Assembly: GCA_008125075.1 (NCBI GenBank)
Contig: VLTH01000001.1
Coordinates: 842,671-906,670 of the forward strand
DNA from: Acetivibrio alkalicellulosi
GTDB taxonomy: Bacteria > Bacillota > Clostridia > Acetivibrionales > Acetivibrionaceae
DNA: 64,000 nt
Direction: 5' to 3'
A program made the position numbers and the translations under genes. Within the stretch, counting starts at the first letter, position 1, and every line of letters starts with the position of its first letter. Of this stretch, positions 1-8,743 are shown piece after piece. The notes under the pieces were generated by a model that saw nothing but the letters and a program-made list of their open reading frames with translations, had not been told where the DNA came from and did no database searches.

Positions 1-168
1 AATTTTATAAAAGAAAACTATGCACAACTTTATAATACATTATTAGAAAAAGGATATAAGGTTGTCGATATAAGATATAGGATATTAGAAGATAGCGTAA
101 ATATATTAAATGTAAATAATATAGCAGAAAAGGAAAGTAAAACACAAAAACTTGATTATAAAATATAA
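1..168 (+). CDS. C-terminal end of FliK-like (flagellar hook-length control type) protein, partial
   Basis: The window opens inside a reading frame that runs to a TAA at 166-168. The visible 55 residues end in LDYKI and contain a pattern (Leu, Gly and Val spaced as in GYKVVDIRYRI) like the end of the Flg_hook domain of FliK-type proteins. The next gene is an FlhB-like switch protein, the usual neighbour of a FliK-like gene in Bacillus (ylqG-ylqH) and in clostridia. Identity rests mostly on that context because the main part of the gene lies outside the window. Confidence 0.5.
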   Translation, partial: NFIKENYAQLYNTLLEKGYKVVDIRYRILEDSVNILNVNNIAEKESKTQKLDYKI

Positions 169-195
169 AAAATAAAAGAAAGGTAGCTATTTTAT

Positions 196-480
196 ATGGA
201 AAACAAAAAAAACAAAGTAAAACAAGTTGCAGCTTTAAGGTATTCTCCTGATAAAAATAGTGCACCTGAAATAATAGGATTGGGAAAAGGAGAAATTGCC
301 CAAAAAATTCTTGAAAAAGCAAAAGAAAATCACATACCAATTTATGAAAATGAAGATCTTGCAACCACTTTAAATACTTTCAACATTGGAGATGAGGTAC
401 CACCAGAGCTTTATGAAGTTGTTGCAGGTATTCTTGCATTTATCGGAGCTATAGATAAGAAATATGGTGATAGAAAATGA
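196..480 (+). CDS. FlhB-like protein (cytoplasmic export-switch domain only)
   Basis: A 94-residue protein resembling only the C-terminal cytoplasmic domain of FlhB/YscU, like Bacillus YlqH. It lacks the four membrane helices of full FlhB. Visible are the AALRYSPDKNSAPEIIGLGKG start, where FlhB has its NPTH self-cleavage region (here NSAP), and the IPIYENEDLATTL segment typical of the family. It lies 27 bp after a FliK-like end and overlaps yraN by ATGA (477-480), so the three are probably co-transcribed. Its exact role is unknown; the domain in full FlhB switches export substrate. Confidence 0.85.
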   Translation: MENKKNKVKQVAALRYSPDKNSAPEIIGLGKGEIAQKILEKAKENHIPIYENEDLATTLNTFNIGDEVPPELYEVVAGILAFIGAIDKKYGDRK

Positions 481-848
481 TTAATAAATGTAAAATAGGA
501 GCAATTGGAGAGGAATATGCATTAAAATTTCTCAAACAAAACAACTTTAAGATTCTAGATAAAAATTTTAGATATAAAAGGTTAGGTGAAATTGACATAA
601 TTTCCTGGGAAAGCGACATTATTTGCTTTCAAGAAGTAAAGACACGAAGTTCCATAGAATATGGTTATCCCAGGGAGTCTGTAAATTTTAAGAAGCAGGA
701 AACTATAAGAAAACTTGCACAAATATACATAAATAGACATGGTTTGCAGGACGAAAATATTAGGTTTGATGTTATTGAGGTTTACATAGAAAAAAAGGAA
801 AGCCATATTTTTTTAAAAAGTATAAATTTAATTAAAAATGCCTTTTAA
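477..848 (+). CDS. YraN family (UPF0102) nuclease-fold protein
   Basis: A 123-residue protein of the YraN/UPF0102 family. The N-terminus GAIGEEYALKFLKQNNF, then RYKRLGEIDII and CFQEVKTRSS, form the restriction-endonuclease-like core (E..D..EVK) of the family at about residues 8-60. The start overlaps the FlhB-like stop by ATGA, so translation is probably coupled. The biological role of YraN is not settled; the gene commonly sits with rnhB, the FlhB-like gene and radC/DNA-processing genes. Length is normal for the family. Confidence 0.9.
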   Translation: MINKCKIGAIGEEYALKFLKQNNFKILDKNFRYKRLGEIDIISWESDIICFQEVKTRSSIEYGYPRESVNFKKQETIRKLAQIYINRHGLQDENIRFDVIEVYIEKKESHIFLKSINLIKNAF

Positions 849-864
849 GGAGGTAGTATATTGT

Positions 865-1533
865 ATGCATGAAGGTCATAGAATGAGACTTAAAAATAGA
901 TTTTTAAAAGAAGGATTGGATGGTTTTGAATCTCATCAAATACTTGAGTTACTCTTGTTTTTTTCTATTCCCAGAAGAGACACCAATGAAATAGCACATA
1001 GATTAATAGAAAAGTTTGGTTCTTTGTCAGGAGTGTTTGAAGCTGACCCTAAAGAGCTTGCTAAAATACAGGGAATAGGCGAAACCTCTGCTTTTTTACT
1101 ATCTTTAATTCCACAACTTTCAAGAAGATATGCAAGTGATAGATGGAGAGATAAGCCAGAACTTAATAGTTCTATAAAAGCAGGAGAGTATGCAGTATCA
1201 TTATTTACTGGAAGAAAATACGAGGTGTTTTATGTAATATGTTTAGATGCACAAAACAGGGTTAATTATGCCCAGATAGTTAATGAAGGTACAATAAACG
1301 AAGCTGCTGTATATCCAAGAAATATAGTTGAAACTGCTCTTTTGCATAAGGCAAATAGTGTTATTTTAGCTCACAATCATCCAGGAGGAAGTTTAAATCC
1401 CTCAAGAGGGGATATGGAAGCAACTAAAGCTATTAAGAGGGCATTAGAAGCAATTTCAATTAAAGTGGTTGACCATATAATAGTGTGTGGAGAAAAATAT
1501 GTTAGCTTTGCAGAAAGAGGCCTTTTAGATTAA
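865..1533 (+). CDS. radC: RadC family JAB/MPN-domain protein
   Basis: A 222-residue RadC (UPF0758). The N-terminal helix-hairpin-helix region (PKELAKIQGIGETSA) is followed by the MPN/JAB domain with its metal-binding motif HNHPGGSLNPSRGD. I start it at ATG 865, not an upstream in-frame ATG at 838, because AAGGAGG at 847-853 lies 11 bases before 865 and inside the longer version. That ribosome site overlaps the yraN stop, so the genes are tightly linked. Despite its name, a repair role for RadC is doubtful and its function is unknown. Confidence 0.93.
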   Translation: MHEGHRMRLKNRFLKEGLDGFESHQILELLLFFSIPRRDTNEIAHRLIEKFGSLSGVFEADPKELAKIQGIGETSAFLLSLIPQLSRRYASDRWRDKPELNSSIKAGEYAVSLFTGRKYEVFYVICLDAQNRVNYAQIVNEGTINEAAVYPRNIVETALLHKANSVILAHNHPGGSLNPSRGDMEATKAIKRALEAISIKVVDHIIVCGEKYVSFAERGLLD

Positions 1534-1605
1534 TCCATGTCTTAAAGTGAATTTATGGTCTATTTGACATCAAACAAGTTCCATAATGCACCCTTGTAGT
1601 GTTAT

Positions 1606-2739
1606 TTACAATTCCTCATTGCCACCCAGGCCTTTAGTCTTTAGTTTTTTATCTACATATTCATCAATAAATATTTTAATTACTGCAATTATAGGAACAC
1701 CTAAAAACATCCCTAGTAGCCCAAATAAACCACCACCAACAATTATTGCTGTTATTATTAATAGAGGACTTATTCCTACCTGATCTCCAATTATTTTAGG
1801 GCCTAAATACCAACCGTCAAATTGCTGAAGTAAAACTATTATTATTGCAACCCATAATGCCTGAATTGGACTTATAAAAAGGGTTATTATTATGGCAGGA
1901 ACTGCACCAATAAATGGCCCTACATAGGGAATCATATTGGTAATACCAACAATAATACTAATTAGTAGCGCAAAGGGAAGTTTGAAAATAGACAGTATTA
2001 TAAAACATAATATAGCTATAATAACAGAATCTAATGATTTACCAAATAGATATTTAGAAAATACATAGTGAGTTTTTTTGCCAACGCCAATAAAAGTATA
2101 TGCATTCTTATTAGTGAAAAAAGCATACAGTAGTTTTTTTGCGCCACGAGCTATCTTTTCTTTATCGCTTAACATGTATATAGAAATAATAAGTCCAAAT
2201 ACAAACTTTAGCAAATTAGATGTTAAACTCATAGTTGTTTTAAGTAAAAATTCAATGGGAACATCAATAATTTCCATTAATCTTGATGAAATTTTTTCTA
2301 AATTATCTCTGATATAAATTTCAACATTGTAATGATCATAGCTTTGGAGCTTTTCAATTAATTCATTAATCTGAATTTCATAATGGTTTATATGTCTTGG
2401 CAAATCATTTGATAGCTGTTTAACACTATTTGTTAAAGCAGGTGTAATTATTGTAATTGCAAAAACCACAACAGCTACTAAAAACACATATATTATTAAA
2501 ATACTAAAAATTCTTCTTATTTTAAGCTTTTTTTCAAGCAATACCATTATGGGATTTAGAAAATAGGCAATAGCAAAAGCCCATATTAAGTAACTAAAAA
2601 GAGAAAATACAAAGCTTAAAGCTACCTGTATTTCTGATAAAAAAGTATAAGGATTATTAATTAGCTTATAAAGTAGAAATGCTATAACCAAAATAGGTAT
2701 AAATTCAATATGTGGTATTTTTTTGTTTTTTAAAAACAT
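1606..2739 (-). CDS. AI-2E family transporter (PerM/YtvI type)
   Basis: A 377-residue multi-pass membrane protein of the AI-2E/PerM family (PF01594), with about eight helices. The C-terminal GITNMIPYVGPFIGAVPA motif and the following helices (LLQQFDGWYLGPKIIGDQVG) are diagnostic. The central region (about 105-160) is hydrophilic and helical, as in the family. Members export small molecules or act in Na+/H+ balance; the substrate here cannot be read from sequence. It is single and convergent with radC. Length is typical. Confidence 0.9.
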   Translation of the reverse strand: MFLKNKKIPHIEFIPILVIAFLLYKLINNPYTFLSEIQVALSFVFSLFSYLIWAFAIAYFLNPIMVLLEKKLKIRRIFSILIIYVFLVAVVVFAITIITPALTNSVKQLSNDLPRHINHYEIQINELIEKLQSYDHYNVEIYIRDNLEKISSRLMEIIDVPIEFLLKTTMSLTSNLLKFVFGLIISIYMLSDKEKIARGAKKLLYAFFTNKNAYTFIGVGKKTHYVFSKYLFGKSLDSVIIAILCFIILSIFKLPFALLISIIVGITNMIPYVGPFIGAVPAIIITLFISPIQALWVAIIIVLLQQFDGWYLGPKIIGDQVGISPLLIITAIIVGGGLFGLLGMFLGVPIIAVIKIFIDEYVDKKLKTKGLGGNEEL

Positions 2740-2960
2740 TAATTCTACTCCTTTTGTTAAAAACTGTATTTCGAAGAAAATAAGATATACAATTTGTATG
2801 AAAGCCTTCTAAATAAAGAGCTCCATGCCTTAAGTTTTATAAAACAAATTATATCATATGGTATTGTTGTCTACAAGACATAGAAAAAAATAAGTATATT
2901 TTTAATAGACTTTATATTATTATATATAAGAGGTTATTAATAATAAATGGATGTGATGAT

Positions 2961-3899
2961 ATGATTATTTTAGATGCTCATTGTGATACTTTAACCAAAA
3001 TAATGGAAACAAACTCAAATTTGTACCATAATAATTCACATGTAGATTTACAAAGATTAAAAAAAATAGGGAAATCCGTTCAATTTTTTGCTGCATTTAT
3101 AGATCCTGCATATTGTCAGGCCTATGCATTAAAAAGAGCTCTTCAGATAATAGATGTTTTTTATAGCCAATTAGAAATATATAAAGACAACATGATGTTA
3201 TGTTGTAATTACAATGATATTTTAGATGCTTTATCACAAAACAAAATTGCTGCAATACTATCAATAGAAGGCGGAGAAGCCCTTCAAGGAGACTTGGGTG
3301 TTTTGAGAATGCTTTATAAGCTTGGTGTAAGGAGCATTTGTCTTACGTGGAATTATAGAAATGAAATTGCAGATGGTGTTTTGGATGGACAATCAAAAGG
3401 CGGTCTTACTCCTTTTGGCAAAGAGGTAGTAAAAGAAATGAATAGTCTTGGAATGTTAGTAGATGTTTCCCACATTTCACAAAGGGGATTTTGGGATGTG
3501 CTTGAAATTTCAAATAAACCAGTTATTGCATCTCATTCAAATGCAAAAAAAATATGTAATCATCTAAGAAATCTTACAGATGAACAAATTTTAGCTCTAA
3601 AAGATAATGGAGGAGTAACAGGGATTAATTTATGTCCCGATTTTTTATGTGAAAGTGGCAATGCTACAATAAAAGATATTATAAATCATATTGAACATAT
3701 AATAAGCTTAGTAGGTACAGACCATATAGGTTTAGGAGCTGATTTTGATGGAATTGATAAATTACCAGATGATATAAATGGTGTAGAGCATGTTGACAAA
3801 ATAATAAACCAACTTATTAAATTAAATTATTCAAAAGATACCATTGAAAAAATTATGGGGGGTAATTTTTTAAGAACAATTAATAATTGTATGAAATAA
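2961..3899 (+). CDS. Membrane dipeptidase family (peptidase M19)
   Basis: A 312-residue M19 (renal-dipeptidase-like) zinc peptidase. Metal ligands are visible: DAHCDTL at the N-terminus (H-x-D), SIEGGEAL (bridging Glu, about residue 108), VDVSHIS (about 167), VIASHSNAK (His, about 188) and GLGADFDGID (Asp, about 250). The family cleaves dipeptides, often with D-residues, by a TIM-barrel fold. No signal peptide is seen, so it is likely cytoplasmic. The gene stands alone between the AI-2E transporter (divergent) and the mod operon (convergent). Confidence 0.93.
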   Translation: MIILDAHCDTLTKIMETNSNLYHNNSHVDLQRLKKIGKSVQFFAAFIDPAYCQAYALKRALQIIDVFYSQLEIYKDNMMLCCNYNDILDALSQNKIAAILSIEGGEALQGDLGVLRMLYKLGVRSICLTWNYRNEIADGVLDGQSKGGLTPFGKEVVKEMNSLGMLVDVSHISQRGFWDVLEISNKPVIASHSNAKKICNHLRNLTDEQILALKDNGGVTGINLCPDFLCESGNATIKDIINHIEHIISLVGTDHIGLGADFDGIDKLPDDINGVEHVDKIINQLIKLNYSKDTIEKIMGGNFLRTINNCMK

Positions 3900-4013
3900 A
3901 TGTCTTAAGAAACCCTTAGTAGTCAACATGACATTCTTACTTAAGCCTAAATGATACATTGTCCTAAGAATCAAACAGCAAATAGAAGAATTATTCTGAA
4001 AATACTTTTTAAG

Positions 4014-4139
4014 AATAGAACCTTTTGATTTAATGCGCGTGCAATTTGTTTGCTTCGCAAACATGCACATGCGCAGCGTCATTCATTCGCTTTATACTTT
4101 TCATTCTATGTTGGTGAGCTTTTTGCTCATGAATGTCTA
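4014..4139. repeat. Copy A of a ~125-nt structured repeat (pair with 8041-8164)
   Basis: This stretch aligns along its length with 8041-8164. It contains a long hairpin, GCGCGTGCA with TGCACATGCGC, whose inner arms TTTGC/GCAAA enclose a TTC loop, followed by a second hairpin GAGC-TTTTT-GCTC and the common end CATGAATGTCT. It lies just past the end of modC. The arms differ between the copies while pairing is mostly kept, so it may be a structured RNA or a palindromic mobile repeat. Confidence 0.7.
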
Positions 4140-4162
4140 ATTAAGAAAAGAAGGAACAATAA

Positions 4163-5233
4163 CTATTCATCTTTATCCATAACAAATACTTGATGGGGAG
4201 GAATATGCAACATCAACTTACTACTGTTACACTTGTGAATATGAGGACATGACATTTTCGATAATTCAACTTGTAGTATACATCTTTTGCAGTTTACAAC
4301 AATTATAGTTGAAAAAACTCCATTTATCTTGTCTATAATAGTACACTCAAAAGTATTATCATTATTATGTGAATCAGAGCAGAAACTTATATGGTGAGAT
4401 CTTATTCCTGCTACCTTTATTTTAGATGGTTTTAATTTTGGCTTTATTGCTTTAAAAATAAGTTCATTTGATTTAAGTATTAGATGCTGGTCAGTTTCTT
4501 TTAATACCGTCACATCTAATAAATTCTTGCATCCAGTTATTCTTGCAGTTGTTAAGTTAGCAGGGGTATGAACAATATCATCTTTTGTTCCATACTGTAG
4601 GTTATTGCCTTTATCCATAATCATAATGTGATCACAAATACGATATGCTTCCTCAATGTTATGAGTTACAAGTAATACAATACCGTCAAAATTATTTTTA
4701 ATAATTGATATTAATTCTTTTTCTAATAAATGTTTAATATGGCTATCAAGAGCTGAAAAGGGTTCGTCTAACAATAATAAATCAGGTTCTGTAATTAATG
4801 TTCTTGCAAGAGCGGTTCTTTGCTGTTGACCACCAGATAGTTGGCTTGGATAATGATCTTCTAGACCATCAAGCTGCATACGTTCAATCATTCTTTTTAT
4901 TTTTTGAATCCGTTGTTTTTTTTCTAAATGCTTTACCCCGTAACCAATATTGTTCATAACCGTCATATGAGGAAACAATGCATAATGTTGAAATACATAT
5001 CCAATGTTTCGTTTTCTAGAAGGGATATCTATTTTAAATTCAGAAGAAAACAATAACTTATCATTCAATCTAATTAATCCACTATCAGGGGTTTGAAGAC
5101 CAGCTATGCATTTTAGAGTCATACTTTTACCACAACCTGATGGTCCAAGTATACCTAATACACCATTTTTAGCAGTAAAAGTTGACTGAAGTGAAAAATT
5201 GCCTAATGTTTTTTTTATTAATAGTTCTAACAT
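4163..5233 (-). CDS. modC: Molybdate ABC transporter ATP-binding protein ModC
   Basis: A 356-residue ABC ATPase. Walker A GPSGCGKS, Q-loop YVFQHYALFPH, signature LSGGQQQR, Walker B LLLLDEPFSALD and H-loop LLVTHN are all intact in residues 1-230. The C-terminal ~120 residues form a TOBE/MOP-like regulatory region, less conserved than in enterobacterial ModC. It energises the ModB permease. It is the last gene of modA-modB-modC, 6 bp after modB. Tungstate as substrate is possible and cannot be excluded from this subunit. Confidence 0.92.
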   Translation of the reverse strand: MLELLIKKTLGNFSLQSTFTAKNGVLGILGPSGCGKSMTLKCIAGLQTPDSGLIRLNDKLLFSSEFKIDIPSRKRNIGYVFQHYALFPHMTVMNNIGYGVKHLEKKQRIQKIKRMIERMQLDGLEDHYPSQLSGGQQQRTALARTLITEPDLLLLDEPFSALDSHIKHLLEKELISIIKNNFDGIVLLVTHNIEEAYRICDHIMIMDKGNNLQYGTKDDIVHTPANLTTARITGCKNLLDVTVLKETDQHLILKSNELIFKAIKPKLKPSKIKVAGIRSHHISFCSDSHNNDNTFECTIIDKINGVFSTIIVVNCKRCILQVELSKMSCPHIHKCNSSKLMLHIPPHQVFVMDKDE

Positions 5234-5239
5234 AATAAA

Positions 5240-5911
5240 TCATCCTTTTCTCATCTTTCTTTCTAGAAGGTTTATTGTAAACAAAAATATGATTGCAATG
5301 CTAGTCATAATAAATACAAGTAAGTTAGCCATATATTTGTCACCAGCTTGAAGTGCATCATAAATTGCAATTGGCATAGTCATTGTTTTGTTAGGGATAC
5401 TTCCTGAAACCATTAAAGTTGTGCCGAAATCTCCCAAAGCCCTGACGAAAGACATTGTTATACCTGCAAGAATTCCACGCCAAGCAATGGGTAATACAAT
5501 AGTAAAGAAAATATTTAACTCATTTCGTCCAAGTAATCTTGCAGCATTCAAGTAATCTTCATTAATTTCAACAAAAGATGTCTTAGAGGATTTTATCAAG
5601 TAAGGAATAGAAACAACAGTTGAAGCAATTATAGCCCCTGTGGGTGTAAATACAATCATTTTACCAAAAGTATTTTCCATGAATGCGCCAATAGGAGATT
5701 GTCTTCCTAATAGGATAAGTAAGTAATATCCAAGAACTGTTGGTGGCAATACTACTGGTAAATTAGTCAAAGTATCCATAAAGTCAGTTACTTTTCCATC
5801 CCTTTTGCTTAAAAAGTAAGCAAAAGGGATACCTATAATAAAACTAATTATGGTAGCAGTTATAGCTACACGAAATGATAAATATAGTGGAAATAGATTA
5901 ATATTATCCAT
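5240..5911 (-). CDS. modB: Molybdate ABC transporter permease ModB
   Basis: A 223-residue inner-membrane permease with about five helices. The EAA loop contact for ModC is visible as YLNAARLLGRNELNIFFTIVLP (about residues 120-141), and the N-terminal PVVLPPTVLGYYLL segment is typical of ModB. It starts 3 bp after the modA stop and ends 6 bp before modC, so the three are one operon. Length is normal for the family. Confidence 0.95.
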   Translation of the reverse strand: MDNINLFPLYLSFRVAITATIISFIIGIPFAYFLSKRDGKVTDFMDTLTNLPVVLPPTVLGYYLLILLGRQSPIGAFMENTFGKMIVFTPTGAIIASTVVSIPYLIKSSKTSFVEINEDYLNAARLLGRNELNIFFTIVLPIAWRGILAGITMSFVRALGDFGTTLMVSGSIPNKTMTMPIAIYDALQAGDKYMANLLVFIMTSIAIIFLFTINLLERKMRKG

Positions 5912-5914
5912 AAA

Positions 5915-6694
5915 TTATTCCTCCGGTGTTACAAAACCATACTTACTCATTATTTCTTTTCCTTCTTTACTATTAACAAATTCAACAAACTTTCTTGCAA
6001 GCTCTTCTTCTTTTGTACTATTAATTACAGCCATAGATTGCCTTAATGGTTCATGCATACTTTCATTTATAAGATTAAAATTCATTAAAGAGTCATCTTT
6101 TAGTGATAAAGCAATGATTCCAGCTTCCGCATTTTTAGTAGTGATAAAAGTCAGTGCTTCTGATATATTTTTACCATAAACCATTTTAGACTCTAATCTT
6201 TCCCACAATCCAGCTGTTATTAAAGCTTGTTTTGCTGCTAATCCATAAGGTGCATGGTAGGGGTTTGCAATTGAAATTTTAACAATTTCAGGATTAAGTA
6301 AGTCCTCTAATGTAAAAACTTCTAAGTGGCTACCTTTTAATGTGACAATACCAATTCGTCCAAGAGCATATAGTTGTTTTGTTTCAGATTTAATATGACC
6401 TTTTGTGTCTAGTTCGTATATAACAATTTCATTTGCAGCGGCAAATACATCAAATGGGGCGCCGTTAGCAATTTGTTCAGCAAGCATTCCTGTGGAACCA
6501 AATGAAAAAGTAATAATACAATCATGCTTTTTTTCAAATGCTTCTCCAATTTCGCTAAATGCATTAGTTAAATCTGAGGCAGCAGCAATAGTAAGAGTTG
6601 CTTTTTGGGAGGATATAGTACCTGTGGGAAAATTACATGCTGTAAAAGTAATAACAATTGTCATAAGTATAGTTAAAAAAATGTTTTTGTTCAT
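5915..6694 (-). CDS. modA: Molybdate-binding lipoprotein ModA
   Basis: A 259-residue periplasmic-binding-type protein. The N-terminal hydrophobic segment ends in TFTAC, a lipobox, so it is probably a lipoprotein on the outer face of the membrane. The mature part begins with LTIAAASDLTNAFSEIGEAF, the classic ModA oxyanion-site start, and has FSFGSTGMLAEQIANGAPFD. First gene of the mod operon; the promoter and a palindromic operator lie upstream (6768-6814). Confidence 0.95.
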   Translation of the reverse strand: MNKNIFLTILMTIVITFTACNFPTGTISSQKATLTIAAASDLTNAFSEIGEAFEKKHDCIITFSFGSTGMLAEQIANGAPFDVFAAANEIVIYELDTKGHIKSETKQLYALGRIGIVTLKGSHLEVFTLEDLLNPEIVKISIANPYHAPYGLAAKQALITAGLWERLESKMVYGKNISEALTFITTKNAEAGIIALSLKDDSLMNFNLINESMHEPLRQSMAVINSTKEEELARKFVEFVNSKEGKEIMSKYGFVTPEE

Positions 6695-6767
6695 TTTAAT
6701 ATCCTCCTAATTTCATATGCGTAGTTTATAAATTCGAAACGTTATAAAAATAATTGAACTATGGTTT

Positions 6768-6783
6768 TATATAACGTTATATA
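6768..6783. promoter_or_regulatory. Perfect 16-bp palindrome, probable operator of the mod operon
   Basis: TATATAACGTTATATA is a perfect palindrome lying just downstream of the modA -10. Related half-sites are close by: ACGTTATA at 6739-6746, TACGTTG at 6804-6810 and ACGTAACG at 6841-6848. The TAACGTTA core resembles what I recall of E. coli ModE sites upstream of modA. No ModE is visible here, so the divergent HTH protein is the likely ligand (inference). Confidence 0.65.
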
Positions 6784-6784
6784 C

Positions 6785-6814
6785 AGTTTAGTATATTTAT
6801 CTATACGTTGTCAA
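6785..6814 (-). promoter_or_regulatory. Probable modA promoter
   Basis: Reading the minus strand, TTGACA (6814-6809) is followed after 18 bp by TAAACT (6790-6785). The palindrome at 6768-6783 would cover the start site and the TACGTTG half-site overlaps the -35, which suggests repression. Confidence 0.5.
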
Positions 6815-6833
6815 GACGGAAAAGAATTTAAAG

Positions 6834-6862
6834 TTGTAATACGTAACGAAAAATGATATAAT
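6834..6862 (+). promoter_or_regulatory. Probable promoter of the mod-linked regulator
   Basis: TTGTAA (6834-6839), 17 bp, then TATAAT (6857-6862), with TG one base before the -10 (extended -10). The motif ACGTAACG at 6841-6848 sits in the spacer, so self-regulation is possible. Confidence 0.6.
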
Positions 6863-6905
6863 ACTATTAAATATAAATATATAGCGAAAGGAATTGACAT
6901 ATACT

Positions 6906-7862
6906 ATGGAGAATAAAAATGCTCTTACAGCACAGGAAGTTGCTGATATGCTAAAAATAGCCAAAAACACTGTTTACGAATTGGTTAAAAGAGGAGAATT
7001 AAATTCATATAAGGTTGGTAGAAAGGTAAGATTTACTCTAAAAGATTTGGAGGACTATATTTCTAATTCAAAAAGTATTAAACCTTCACCTTCTAAATAT
7101 AATGAAGTGCATGAAGAAAACGATAGAATTGTAAAGTCAAGTTTTGGCTCTAATAATGATAATTTTGTTATATGTGGTCAGGACATTATGTTAGATGTGC
7201 TATCAAACTACATTGAATTTCATCCCAAGGGTGGAACTGCCCTTAGATCTTATATTGGAAGTTATAGTAGTCTTACTGCGTTATATCATGGGAGTGTTCA
7301 AGTTGCATCAGCCCATTTATGGGATGGTGAAACAAATCAATATAATTTACCCTATGTAAAGAGACTTTTACCAGGTACTCGTGTTGTAATAATACATCTT
7401 GCATGTAGAACCCAGGGATTTTACGTAGCAAAAGGCAATCCAAAAAAAATAATATCTTGGAGTGATCTTAAAAGAGAAGATATTACTATGATAAATCGTG
7501 AAAAAGGAGCTGGATCACGTGTTTTGTTAGATGAACATTTGAGATTATTAGGCATTTATGGTAGTAATATTAATGGTTATAAACGAGAATCTCAATCCCA
7601 TATTACAGTAGCAAGTACAGTTGCTCGTGGAGGAGCAGATGTAGCAGTTGGAGACGAGAAAATGGCTCGTCAAGTAGAGGGTATAGATTTTATTCCTTTA
7701 CAGAAAGAAAGATATGAATTAGTTGTTAGAAAAGAAGATATGAACATACCTCAAACTCAAGTATTATTGGAAATCCTTAGATCAGAAAACTTCAAGATGG
7801 AATTTAAAGGTGTTAGTGGCTATGATATAGCTGAAATGGGGAATATTGTGGCGGAAACTTAA
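6906..7862 (+). CDS. HTH (excisionase/MerR-like) plus PBP-like domain regulator, probable molybdate-responsive repressor
   Basis: A 318-residue protein. Residues ~5-55 form an excisionase-type HTH (LTAQEVADMLKIAKNTVYEL, then KVGRKVRFTLKDLEDYI). Residues ~95-300 match the PBP-like domain (PF12727) related to ModA-type binding proteins, with GSYSSLTALYHGSVQVASAH and NREKGAGSRVLLDEHL. ATG 6906 is preferred: a TTG at 6894 is only 1 base after AAAGGAA. It is divergent from modABC and shares its control region, so I infer it senses molybdate or tungstate and controls that operon. This fusion is known in clostridia and archaea, but its regulon is inferred. Confidence 0.85.
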   Translation: MENKNALTAQEVADMLKIAKNTVYELVKRGELNSYKVGRKVRFTLKDLEDYISNSKSIKPSPSKYNEVHEENDRIVKSSFGSNNDNFVICGQDIMLDVLSNYIEFHPKGGTALRSYIGSYSSLTALYHGSVQVASAHLWDGETNQYNLPYVKRLLPGTRVVIIHLACRTQGFYVAKGNPKKIISWSDLKREDITMINREKGAGSRVLLDEHLRLLGIYGSNINGYKRESQSHITVASTVARGGADVAVGDEKMARQVEGIDFIPLQKERYELVVRKEDMNIPQTQVLLEILRSENFKMEFKGVSGYDIAEMGNIVAET

Positions 7863-8040
7863 AGGGACGGATGCTCCCATTACCTCTAAAAGGAGAGCCC
7901 GTGATGATCTTCGCGCCGGCTCAATATCAAACCCCTTATTATTAGTTAAAAGAGTATTGCTTTGTGTTTGTAAAATACATAATAAGTTATTTTAACTAAT
8001 TTTAAAGATAATTAGATAGAAACCTTTGCTCGACCACTAT

Positions 8041-8164
8041 AATAGTACCTTAGTTTTTATGCGAGTGCAATTTGTTTGCTGACGCAAACATGCACATGGG
8101 CAATAACATTTATTGGTATAATGCTTTTATCTTATGTTATTGAGCTTTATGCTCATGAATGTCT
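8041..8164. repeat. Copy B of the ~125-nt structured repeat
   Basis: Aligns with 4014-4139 in direct orientation. The first hairpin keeps TGTTTGC/GCAAACA with a TGAC loop; the second is GAGC-TTTAT-GCTC. In this copy an extra 9-bp helix is perfect (CAATAACAT at 8101-8109 with ATGTTATTG); in copy A the same positions pair only partly. It lies downstream of the regulator gene, so the two copies bracket the mod locus. Confidence 0.7.
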
Positions 8165-8190
8165 GAAAAAATACTTCCAATTTTCACCGT

Positions 8191-8230
8191 GGTCTACTTA
8201 GCATCAAATAAACCTGTAGTGAAATAGTAC
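8191..8230. repeat. Dispersed repeat R1, copy 2
   Basis: The pattern GGTCTN-TTN-N-CATCAAATAA then CCTGTAGTGAAATAGTA is shared with 54522-54565 and 55973-56013, and in weaker form with 1557-1580. The copies are 40-45 bp and all are in the same orientation in this window. Confidence 0.65.
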
Positions 8231-8710
8231 TTTTATTTTAAGCATTCCTAATATAGTGATCTTAACTCGAACCAGACGTATTTATATCATTAGAAAATAA
8301 ATTTTCTTCAATAAATAAATCTAGCTCTTCCCTCCGACTAATAACAAGCCTTTGCGTCAACTTTTACTAAACCATGGACGAAACCTGTTATTAATCTTTG
8401 GCCGAATCTTATAAAGCTAAAAAAACCTCATAAAACTCTTGGTTCAACCATCACGAACCCTCGTTCTAATATCTTATCCATTTTGAAATTTAAATATTCA
8501 TATTAAGATAAATGATGCTAAAAGGTTAATTCTTAGAATAAAATAAAGAATGATGATTGCCTTAATTAAAATTGAATAAAAAAAAATACTATCTTGCATT
8601 TTTGATAAATTTACATTTAAAAATATTTCTCAATGCAAGAGAGTTTCGAATATAGTGTAGGTATTCTTTAAATATCACTTCAACTTTTTCTAGAACCTAT
8701 TTATCATAAT

Positions 8711-8743
8711 AAAAGAGAGGGGGCGTCGAACCCCCTCTCTTTT
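8711..8743. terminator. Strong 13-bp hairpin, possible bidirectional terminator
   Basis: AAAAGAGAGGGGG, a 7-base loop, then CCCCCTCTCTTTT. The stem is perfect; the following T-run is short on both strands. It lies 850 bp past the nearest upstream gene, so it may belong to a lost gene. Confidence 0.6.

Noticed and set aside
4031-4080. Moco or other riboswitch next to modC
   Set aside because: It lies downstream of modC, not before any mod gene, and lacks the conserved cores I know for Moco-type RNAs.
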